NCBI GenBank assembly: GCA_032073245.1
Contig: DAMANX010000002.1
Coordinates: forward strand, 62,001 to 126,000
DNA from: QVMG01 sp032073245
GTDB taxonomy: Bacteria > Bacteroidota > Bacteroidia > Bacteroidales > Tannerellaceae
Direction of reading: 5' to 3'
Length of the DNA stretch: 64,000 nt
Shown piece after piece: positions 15,700-23,386 of the stretch; within the stretch, counting starts at the first letter, position 1, and each line of letters starts with the position of its first letter. The translations under genes were made by a program, and so were the position numbers. The notes below the pieces were generated by a model. That model made no database searches and had not been told where the DNA came from. It worked only from the letters and a program-made list of their open reading frames with translations.

Positions 15700-16670
15700 A
15701 TGAAAAATTACTCTCTTTTTATTCTGGCTATATCTTCTTTTCTCTTAATATCCTGTTCTTCCCAAAAGGCTTATGACCTTTCTGATTTTGGTATCAAACC
15801 TGATACCAAAGAAAATATGGTTGTAAAGGCAAGATCATATCTAAGAACGGCTTGTATGAAGGGATGATGGACGATGCGATCAATGTACATGGTACCTATC
15901 TGAAAGTAACGAAAAGAGTAGATGATAAGACATTGATAGGCCGTTATATGCATGGGCAAAGTTATGGTTTCGAATGGGGACGTCCGGGTGATGCCGTACA
16001 GTTTATCCAGTCAAAAACGATGGAATTAGTCGGTACACAGAATAAGATGACAAATATAGAGGCTGTTGATAAACCGGATTATCACGGAGCGAAAGAATTC
16101 CGTATTTCTTTTGCAGAGCCATTAGATCCGGTAATTAATGAAACAGAATCATTTGGTATTGAAAATCTGGAATGGACACCGGAAGTGATATTTACTGATA
16201 ATCTAATCCGTAATAACCGGGCACGTGGTACTTTATTCAGTACACCTAAACCTACTTTGGTTGAGAATAATATATTTGACCATACCTCCGGAACAGCTAT
16301 TTTGTTATGTGGTGATTGTAACGGTTGGTATGAAACAGGGGCTTGCCATGATGTGGTGATCCGAAACAATACATTTATCAATTCACTTACCAATATGTTC
16401 CAGTTTACGAACGGTATTATCTCTATCTATCCGGAGATACCTGATCGGGCTAATCAGCAGAAGTATTTCCACAGTAATATAGTTATTGAGAATAATATAT
16501 TTGAAACATTTGATGAACCTATTGTGTATGCAAAATCAGTAGATGGTCTTGTGATCAAGGATAACATTATCAAACGAAATAATGACTATCCGGCTTTCCA
16601 TTGGAACAAGAAACCCTTCTTTTTCGAACGGGTAACCAATGAGGTTGTTGAGGGGAATACGTTTAATTAA
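15700..16670 (+). pseudogene. GH110 alpha-1,3-galactosidase remnant (internal deletion and frameshift)
   Basis: The first part (15700-15821) encodes a lipoprotein signal peptide (ISSFLLISCSS) and the family's N-terminus, YDLSDFGIKPDTKENMV. The frame then changes and resumes deep inside the family at CKGKIISKNGLYEGMMDDAI, continuing as a right-handed beta-helix to GNTFN at 16670. The join is at about 15819-15825. Compared with the usual GH110 length of about 600 residues, roughly 300 are missing. Reading straight from the ATG gives a 55-residue peptide ending at 15867. The DD pair in GMMDDAINVHGTYL survives and is probably part of the active site. An IS481-like element begins 23 bp downstream. 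Family recall is from memory; the fusion of frames is seen directly. Confidence 0.8.
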
Positions 16671-16744
16671 CTGAAATAGTTTCGATCTGATCTGACAGTT
16701 AAAGGGCAAACAATTAAGTTTGTATTGCAAATAAAAACAAAAAA

Positions 16745-16766
16745 GTTTCACCCTTTAAAATGTCAG
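16745..16766. repeat. Third, inverted copy of the IS end just before transposase start
   Basis: The stretch beginning GTTTCACCCTTT and ending TGTCAG is an imperfect reverse complement of the left IS end CTGACAGTTAAAGGGCAAAC (16692-16711). Together they could form a hairpin across the transposase leader, 5 bp before its ATG. Confidence 0.5.
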
Positions 16767-16770
16767 AAAA

Positions 16771-17982
16771 ATGAGTTTAGAAACAAAAGTAATCAAAAGT
16801 CGTTTAGGTCTGCTTGGATTAGCAGAAGAATTAGGCAATGTCTCCAGAGCATGCAAGTATTTAGGTTATAGCAGGGATACATTCTATCGTTACAAGGAAC
16901 TGTTTGAAGAAGGCGGAGAGGATGCTCTCAAAGACATGAACCGTAGAGTTCCTAATGTCAAAAATCGAATAGAACCTCATATTGAAGATCGAGTCGTGGC
17001 TTTTGCCATTGAAAATCCTGCTTTTGGTCAAACAAGAGCGTCTAATGAACTAAAGAAAGAAGGAGTTTTCATCTCTCCCTGTGGAGTTCGTTGTGTTTGG
17101 CTTCGCCATGATCTGGAAACTTTCCCAAAACGTCTGAAAGCCCTTGAAGCTAAAGTGGCACAAGAAGGTTTAATCCTGACTGAATCACAAGTAGCAGCAC
17201 TGGAGAAAGCAAAAGAAGAGAAAGTAGCCCATGGAGAGATTGAAACCCACCATCCTGGTTATCTTGGTGCTCAGGATACTTATTATGTTGGTTATATCAA
17301 AGGTGTTGGCAAAATCTATCAACAAACCTTTATTGACACTTATGCCAAAGTAGCCACAGTGAAACTTTATGATCGAAAAATAGCTCTGGTGGCTGCTGAT
17401 ATGCTTAATGACAGAGTTATCCCTCTATACGATCAATATGGCATTCCCTTGATGCGAATCTTAACAGATAGAGGCACTGAGTACTGTGGGGCAAGAGAAC
17501 ATCATGAGTTTCAGTTATATCTGGCTATCGAAGATATAGACCATACAAAAACAAAAGCAAAGAGCCCACAAACAAATGGTATCTGTGAACGCTTCCACAG
17601 AACGATGCAGGATGAGTTCTATGCAACCGCTTTCCGAAAGAAGATTTACAACAGTATTGATGAGTTACAAGTTGATGTGGATGTTTGGCTGGAATACTAT
17701 AATAATGAAAGGCCTCATTCGGGCAAGCATTGTTATGGCAAAACTCCCATGCAGACTTGGAATGACAGTTTGCCTCTTGCAAAAGAAAAACTCTTATCCA
17801 ATCATTACCAAAATGTTGTATCTTTGCCTTTGTCAGGCGAAGAGGAAACGGGCTCTGCTGGGGAGCAACCCGCCAGCAATAACCTGACTGACTGGAATGG
17901 TCAAGGGGGACAAAAATCCCCCTCTCAATATTTTCCTATTCCAAGAATGTATGGCTTAGAAAACCCAAAAATACAAATCTGA
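16771..17982 (+). CDS. IS481-family DDE transposase
   Basis: A 403-residue transposase. The N-terminus carries helix-turn-helix segments (NVSRACKYLGYSRDTFYRYK). The rve/integrase core has catalytic D169 (GAQDTYYVG), D233 (LTDRGTEYCG) and E273 (NGICERFHRTMQDEFY), so all three acidic residues are present. The protein ends 19 bp before the right IS end and shows no frameshift. It was probably active recently. Integrase-like transposases of this pattern are usually classed as IS481, which could be confirmed against ISfinder. Confidence 0.9.
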   Translation: MSLETKVIKSRLGLLGLAEELGNVSRACKYLGYSRDTFYRYKELFEEGGEDALKDMNRRVPNVKNRIEPHIEDRVVAFAIENPAFGQTRASNELKKEGVFISPCGVRCVWLRHDLETFPKRLKALEAKVAQEGLILTESQVAALEKAKEEKVAHGEIETHHPGYLGAQDTYYVGYIKGVGKIYQQTFIDTYAKVATVKLYDRKIALVAADMLNDRVIPLYDQYGIPLMRILTDRGTEYCGAREHHEFQLYLAIEDIDHTKTKAKSPQTNGICERFHRTMQDEFYATAFRKKIYNSIDELQVDVDVWLEYYNNERPHSGKHCYGKTPMQTWNDSLPLAKEKLLSNHYQNVVSLPLSGEEETGSAGEQPASNNLTDWNGQGGQKSPSQYFPIPRMYGLENPKIQI

Positions 17983-18050
17983 TAAGTTTGCCCAACTGTC
18001 AGATCAAGTCCTAACTTTTACAAATTAACATAAGATTAATAATTTATGAG

Positions 18051-18082
18051 AAGAGGCTGTCCAACTTTTTGAACAGCCTCTT
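18051..18082 (-). terminator. Hairpin downstream of htpG
   Basis: AAGAGGCTGT (18051-18060) pairs perfectly with ACAGCCTCTT (18073-18082), 35 bp after the htpG stop codon. No long U-tract follows on the minus strand, so its terminator role is likely but not certain. Confidence 0.5.
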
Positions 18083-18116
18083 ACTCAAACAAACATACAA
18101 TATACAACTTGAATTA

Positions 18117-20168
18117 TTATCCAATCATTTGAACACTTCTCTTGATAAACTGACTCAGGGCTTCACCTTTTAGCATTCCATTAGCCAAAAGAGCCAAATC
18201 AATTAGTTCACTAACCATCTTATTAGAAGCTGCATATTCGGAGATAATCGCATTACGCTGTTCACGTAATTCATCTAGCTTCTTTTCTGTATTAGCCATA
18301 TCTTCTTTTTCCTGAGTAGTAATCTCTTCGTCTTTCTTTCCACTTTGTGCTTCCCGAAGGTCTGCCTGACGTGCTTCCCAGCCCTTAATATCTGCAGCTA
18401 TAGGAGTTATTTTATCATTCAGAATTATCTCTTCATCAGCAAGTACTTTCTTTACTAATGGATGATCTGTATTTAATACCAGGTTATAGCTATCAGGTAA
18501 CTCTCCATAGAAAGACATTCCCGGTTGCATAGCGGCCATTTCACGCATACGTCGCATATATTCGCTTTGTGTCAGCATCACAGGATTACTGTTTTCACCC
18601 AATGCTTCGAAGGTAACCATGAATTCAGTCTTTTCTACCTTGGGCATCTGGCTTTGGAACATTTGCTGTAGGGCATTCCTTTGTTCTTCATCTAGTGTTA
18701 CTTTATTAGTATCTTCTTTGCGTATGAGATTATCAACAGTATCACTATCTACACGAACAAAGCGTGTCTTTTCAAATTTTTGTTCTAGCTGACCAACAAT
18801 ATGTGAGTCTAATTGCCCGTTCATCAACAAAACACTATATCCTTTGTCTTTTGCTGCATGAATATAACTGTATTGTTCTTCTTTACTATTGGTATAGAGA
18901 TATATAAGATTTCCTTCTTTATCTGTTTGATTACTCTCTGTTAATGTTTTGTACTCTTCAAATGTGAAGTATTTACCATCCACATCTTTCAAAAGACAAT
19001 ATTTAGCGGCCCGATCGTAGAATTTTTCGTCGGTCAGCATGCCATATTGAATAAACAACTTCAGACTATCCCATTTTTCCTCGAATTGCGGACGGTCGTT
19101 CTTAAACATTTCTTCTAAACGATCAGATACTTTCTTAGTGATATGGTTGGATATTTTCTTCACATTCTGATCACTTTGCAGATAAGAACGAGATACATTC
19201 AATGGGATATCAGGCGAATCAAGCACACCATGCAACAATGTCAAAAATTCAGGAACTATGCCTTCTACTGAATCGGTTACGAACACCTGGTTACTATATA
19301 ATTGAATCTTATTACGATTAAGATCCATATTATTCTTGATACGTGGGAAGTATAATATACCTGTCAGGTTGAACGGATAGTCTACATTCAGGTGAATCCA
19401 GAACAATGGTTCTTCAGACATTGGATAGAGATCCTGATAGAACTTTTTATAGTCTTCATCTGACATATCCGCAGGTTTACGAACCCATGCTGGGGTAGTG
19501 TCATTAATTATATTGTCTTCATCAGTGTCGACATATTTCCCATCTTTCCATTCTTGTTTTTTACCAAAAGCAATAGGAATAGGAAGGAAGCGACAATACT
19601 TTGTCAATAATCCGTTCAATTTTTCTTTATTCAGGAAATCCTTATTCTCATCATCAATATACATGATGATATCAGTTCCACGGTCTTCCTTTTCAGTTTC
19701 TTCCATTGTGTATTCCGGATTGCCTTCACAACTCCATTTCATGGCAACGGCTCCTTCTTGATAGGATTTGGTAACTATTTCCACCCGTTTGGACACCATA
19801 AAGGAAGAGTAGAACCCTAAACCAAAATGTCCTATAATTGAGGCAGCATCGTTTTTGTATTTTTCCACAAACTCTTCGGCGCCTGAGAATGCAATCTGAT
19901 TGATATACTTATCAATCTCTTCGGCAGTCATACCGATACCACGATCAGATATTGTAATCTTTTCATCATCAAATTTTACATGTACTGTTAGATCACCTGT
20001 TTCTCCTTTAAATTCACCTACAGAAGCTAATGTTTTAAGCTTCTGGGTAGCATCAACAGCATTAGAAACGATTTCACGCAAAAAGATTTCATTATCACTA
20101 TAGAGGAATTTCTTAATGATAGGGAAGATGTTCTCACTCGTAACACCAATGTTTCCTTGTTTGCTCAT
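18117..20168 (-). CDS. htpG: Molecular chaperone HtpG (Hsp90)
   Basis: ATP-dependent cytosolic chaperone (683 aa) that remodels client proteins with the DnaK system. The N-terminal GHKL ATPase motifs are intact: EIVSNAVDATQKLKTL, SDRGIGMTAEEI and IGHFGLGFYSSFMV. The middle domain includes GILYFPRIKNNMDLNRNKIQ and NVSRSYLQSD, with the catalytic arginine region. The C-terminal dimerisation domain ends IKRSVQMIG. Length is typical of Bacteroidetes. Single-gene unit, with a hairpin downstream at 18051-18082. Confidence 0.97.
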   Translation of the reverse strand: MSKQGNIGVTSENIFPIIKKFLYSDNEIFLREIVSNAVDATQKLKTLASVGEFKGETGDLTVHVKFDDEKITISDRGIGMTAEEIDKYINQIAFSGAEEFVEKYKNDAASIIGHFGLGFYSSFMVSKRVEIVTKSYQEGAVAMKWSCEGNPEYTMEETEKEDRGTDIIMYIDDENKDFLNKEKLNGLLTKYCRFLPIPIAFGKKQEWKDGKYVDTDEDNIINDTTPAWVRKPADMSDEDYKKFYQDLYPMSEEPLFWIHLNVDYPFNLTGILYFPRIKNNMDLNRNKIQLYSNQVFVTDSVEGIVPEFLTLLHGVLDSPDIPLNVSRSYLQSDQNVKKISNHITKKVSDRLEEMFKNDRPQFEEKWDSLKLFIQYGMLTDEKFYDRAAKYCLLKDVDGKYFTFEEYKTLTESNQTDKEGNLIYLYTNSKEEQYSYIHAAKDKGYSVLLMNGQLDSHIVGQLEQKFEKTRFVRVDSDTVDNLIRKEDTNKVTLDEEQRNALQQMFQSQMPKVEKTEFMVTFEALGENSNPVMLTQSEYMRRMREMAAMQPGMSFYGELPDSYNLVLNTDHPLVKKVLADEEIILNDKITPIAADIKGWEARQADLREAQSGKKDEEITTQEKEDMANTEKKLDELREQRNAIISEYAASNKMVSELIDLALLANGMLKGEALSQFIKRSVQMIG

Positions 20169-20607
20169 AACTCTTACTTATTTTATATTATTATAATGTC
20201 TTTTTATATGCTATATCATTACTATGCAAAATAGATGCCAAATAAATAAAAACCGGGAAAGAAAATATGATTATGACAAATTAGCAGACCTTCAAAGCCT
20301 GACTGTCACTTGCGAATTTCATAAAGCAAAAAGACATAAATAAGTGTATATTGTTTTATAAAAGATAGGTTAAAAAGTGTTTCTATACATAATATGCTTT
20401 AGAACTATGCATAATACAGCAGTATATTATGTATACTATTGACAATTTGATAATGAAAAGAAAATGCCATGATTTCAATTATTTATTTTTAATTCCATTT
20501 GTATATTGCATCGCTCATAAGGAGTTGGGATAATTAATGAATATAAGAAATAAAAAAAGAGCTGAATCATTAAGATACAGCTCTTATTCTTGTGAATTAA
20601 TTGATGC
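20169..20607. other. htpG-clpC intergenic region
   Basis: About 440 bp without a credible gene. It holds the clpC terminator (20552-20585) and the unassigned htpG promoter region, which has CTATTTTG on the minus strand near 20227-20234. The rest is AT-rich with no repeat recognised. Confidence 0.5.
20552..20585 (-). terminator. Rho-independent terminator of clpC
   Basis: On the minus strand AAGAGCTG (20585-20578) pairs with CAGCTCTT (20564-20557), followed by a run of T to 20552. It lies 23 bp after the clpC stop codon. Confidence 0.8.
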
Positions 20608-23169
20608 TTAGTCGATTTTCTCTTCTTCTTTTTTCTTAACACTAGTGGTGATCTGTTGCTCTTCTTTATTAAATCCGACAACGATTTCATCACCTTCACC
20701 AACCGAAGCGCGAATAATCATTTCCGCCATTTCGTCTTCAAGATACTTCTGAATAGCACGTTTAAGCGGACGGGCGCCGAACTGAACATCATATCCTTTT
20801 GATGCGATAAAGTCTTTAGCCTCGTCGGTAATAATTAATTCGTAACCAAGATCAGATACACGTTTATACAAACCTTTCAGTTCGATATCGATAATCTTAT
20901 GAATGGCTGCTTTATCAAGCTGGTCGAACATAATTATATCATCCACACGATTCAGGAATTCAGGAGCAAATGCTTTATTTAAAGCTTTTTGGATTACTCC
21001 GCGTGAAAAGTCTTTGTCAACCTCATTTGCCGAAGGAGTACTGAAACCTACACCGCGTCCAAAGTCTTTCAACTGGCGGGTACCGATATTTGATGTCATA
21101 ATCAGGATTGTATTCTTAAAGTCGATACGACGGCCCAGACTATCTGTCAGACGTCCTTCGTCCAATACCTGTAATAATAAGTTGAATACATCGGGGTGAG
21201 CTTTCTCAATCTCATCAAGTAAGACTACTGAGTAAGGTTTGCGACGAACCTTTTCGGTCAATTGTCCACCTTCTTCATAACCAACATATCCCGGAGGCGC
21301 TCCGATCAGACGTGACACAGCAAATTTCTCAAGATATTCACTCATATCAATACGAACCAAAGCATCCTGAGAGTCAAATAAATACTCAGCTAACTTTTTC
21401 GCAAGATGAGTTTTACCAACTCCTGTCGGACCAAGGAACATAAATGTACCAATTGGTTTATTAGGATCTTTCAACCCAACACGGTTACGTTGGATAGCTT
21501 TTACAATCTTCTGTACAGCTTCATCTTGTCCAACAACCTGTTTCTTGAGGGTTTCACCCATCTCAAGAAGTTTCACATTTTCTGCAGTTGCTATACGTTG
21601 AACAGGTACACCTGACATCATGGCTACTACTTCAGCCACTTTGTCTTCATCTACTGTTTCGCGATGTTCCTGCATTTCCTGTTCCCACTTTGTTTTAGCA
21701 GCTTCCAGTTGTAACAGATACTGACGTTCCATATCACGGAAGCTGGCAGCAAGTTCAAAGTTTTGCGATTTCACTGCAGCAAGTTTCTCTGCTTTAGTGT
21801 CTTCAATCTTCCCTTCCAATTCCTCGATACTTTTCGGCACAACGATATTGGCAATGTGAACACGTGAACCAGCTTCATCTAAAGCATCAATTGCTTTATC
21901 CGGGAAGTTACGGTCACTGATATATCGTTCTGTCAACTTGACACAAGCCTGTAATGCTGCATCTGTATAGGTTACGTTATGATGCTCTTCATAACGAGGT
22001 TTGATATTTTTCAAAATCTGCAGTGTTTCTTCTGCAGTAGTCGGGTCAACGATAACCTTTTGGAAGCGACGCTCCAAAGCACCATCTTTTTCAATATTCT
22101 TACGATATTCATCAAGGGTAGTGGCACCGATACATTGTATTTCACCACGTGCCAAAGCCGGCTTCAACATATTGGCAGCATCCATTGATCCTGAAGCGGA
22201 ACCAGCTCCGACAATAGTATGAATCTCATCAATAAAGAGAATAATATTCGGATTCTTCGAAAGCTCATTCAGAATCGCTTTGATACGTTCTTCAAACTGA
22301 CCACGATACTTTGTTCCGGCAACAATAGATGCCATATCCAGGCTTATTACTCGTTTATCGAACAAAATACGCGATACTTTACGTTGCGTAATGCGTAGGG
22401 CAAGACCTTCTACAATAGCTGATTTACCCACGCCGGGTTCACCAATAAGTACAGGATTGTTTTTCTTACGACGGCTTAATATCTGAGCCAAACGTTCTAT
22501 TTCCTTCTCACGCCCGACGATAGGGTCCAGACGGTTTTCGGAAGCGGCACGTGTCATGTCTGTTCCAAAATTATCCAGTACAGGAGTATCGTTTGGTGAT
22601 TTGGGTTGTCCCGCACCGGTTTGTCCACGTGGACTCTCTTTGTGTGAAGAGAAGTTTTCTTCGTCATCTTCATCGTCATCATCGTCGGTATAACCATCGC
22701 TAATCTCTTCTACTTCTTCATATTCTGTTAATCCGGTACTGCTGACCAGATGGTTATATACTGTCCGATAGGTTACACCTGCTTTACTCAGTACACGTGC
22801 AGCTACGTTGAATTCTTCCTTCAAAATAGCGAGTAATAAGTGTTCCGTTTCGGTTTCTTCACTCTTAAATAAACGGGCCTCCAATATACTCATACGAAGG
22901 ACACGTTCTGTGGTTTTGGTGATGGCTATTTCAGAATGGGCGCTCTCATCCGAATCAATTGTATTACGGATATCCTGTTCAATCTTCTTCTTGATATCCA
23001 TAGTATCCACATTCAATTCATCTAAGATCTGTAAGGCTTTTCCTTCACCGTCCCTAATGATGCCTAACATCAGATGTTCGGGTCCAATATAGCTGTTCTG
23101 CAGCCGTATGGCTTCTTCACGACTATACTCGATAACATCAATCAATCTTTTTGAATAATTATTTTTCAT
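20608..23169 (-). CDS. clpC: ClpC-type Clp/Hsp100 ATPase
   Basis: Hexameric AAA+ unfoldase (853 aa) that feeds proteins to ClpP or disaggregates them. Domains: two Clp N repeats (about 1-150, SYIGPEHLMLGIIRDGEGKA); a strongly acidic linker (TDDDDDEDDEENF); AAA module 1 with GEPGVGKSA and VILFIDEIHT-like Walker B; a UVR-type middle domain (KLAAVKSQNFELAASFRDME) typical of ClpC; AAA module 2 with GPTGVGKTH and VVLLDEIEKAHP; and the D2-small domain. I chose the ATG at 23169 (MKNNYSKRLIDVIEYSREEA), since the 14 extra upstream codons are not family-like. A promoter-like sequence lies at 23209-23242. Confidence 0.94.
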   Translation of the reverse strand: MKNNYSKRLIDVIEYSREEAIRLQNSYIGPEHLMLGIIRDGEGKALQILDELNVDTMDIKKKIEQDIRNTIDSDESAHSEIAITKTTERVLRMSILEARLFKSEETETEHLLLAILKEEFNVAARVLSKAGVTYRTVYNHLVSSTGLTEYEEVEEISDGYTDDDDDEDDEENFSSHKESPRGQTGAGQPKSPNDTPVLDNFGTDMTRAASENRLDPIVGREKEIERLAQILSRRKKNNPVLIGEPGVGKSAIVEGLALRITQRKVSRILFDKRVISLDMASIVAGTKYRGQFEERIKAILNELSKNPNIILFIDEIHTIVGAGSASGSMDAANMLKPALARGEIQCIGATTLDEYRKNIEKDGALERRFQKVIVDPTTAEETLQILKNIKPRYEEHHNVTYTDAALQACVKLTERYISDRNFPDKAIDALDEAGSRVHIANIVVPKSIEELEGKIEDTKAEKLAAVKSQNFELAASFRDMERQYLLQLEAAKTKWEQEMQEHRETVDEDKVAEVVAMMSGVPVQRIATAENVKLLEMGETLKKQVVGQDEAVQKIVKAIQRNRVGLKDPNKPIGTFMFLGPTGVGKTHLAKKLAEYLFDSQDALVRIDMSEYLEKFAVSRLIGAPPGYVGYEEGGQLTEKVRRKPYSVVLLDEIEKAHPDVFNLLLQVLDEGRLTDSLGRRIDFKNTILIMTSNIGTRQLKDFGRGVGFSTPSANEVDKDFSRGVIQKALNKAFAPEFLNRVDDIIMFDQLDKAAIHKIIDIELKGLYKRVSDLGYELIITDEAKDFIASKGYDVQFGARPLKRAIQKYLEDEMAEMIIRASVGEGDEIVVGFNKEEQQITTSVKKKEEEKID

Positions 23170-23208
23170 CTTATAATATAATGTATTATATAATGCACTA
23201 TGACAATA

Positions 23209-23242
23209 CAAAATTAATAAACTCTATAACTTAAACAGCAAA
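23209..23242 (-). promoter_or_regulatory. Possible clpC promoter
   Basis: On the minus strand, TTTG (23242-23239), 22 bp, then TAATTTTG (23216-23209) resemble the Bacteroidetes consensus 40 bp upstream of the clpC ATG. The spacing is at the long end. Confidence 0.45.
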
Positions 23243-23308
23243 ATTCATGCCATTGTTCTGCAATAAGGTTTTATAAGGTTTGAGATGCAAAATTTAGGGT
23301 TAATTTCT

Positions 23309-23338
23309 TTTGTAATAATGCGAAAAGCTGTACCTTAG
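23309..23338 (+). promoter_or_regulatory. gyrA promoter (TTTG-N18-TACCTTAG)
   Basis: TTTG at 23309-23312 and TACCTTAG at 23331-23338 with an 18-bp spacer, one mismatch to TAnnTTTG, 49 bp upstream of the gyrA ATG. Divergent from the clpC promoter. Confidence 0.6.
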
Positions 23339-23386
23339 TGCGATTTTTCAGTGATGATTTTGAGAGTGTAATAAATAAAAAGATAA

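Larger units (their letters stand above)
16693..18001 (+). mobile_element. IS481-family insertion sequence, apparently intact
   Basis: A 1309-bp element. The left end TGACAGTTAAAGGGCAAAC (16693-16711) and right end GTTTGCCCAACTGTCA (17986-18001) are inverted repeats differing by a 3-base insertion. GATC flanks both ends (16689-16692 and 18002-18005) and could be a 4-bp target duplication, but GATC is itself palindromic and may be part of the repeat. It encodes one full-length DDE transposase. It lies between the GH110 pseudogene and htpG. Confidence 0.8.

Noticed and set aside
18051..18082. Hairpin as the end of the IS element
   Set aside because: The element's matching inverted ends lie at 16693 and 18001. 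This hairpin is outside them and does not match the ends.
20475..20702. 75-codon minus-strand frame at the clpC end
   Set aside because: It overlaps the 3' end of clpC and the clpC terminator; there is no family similarity.
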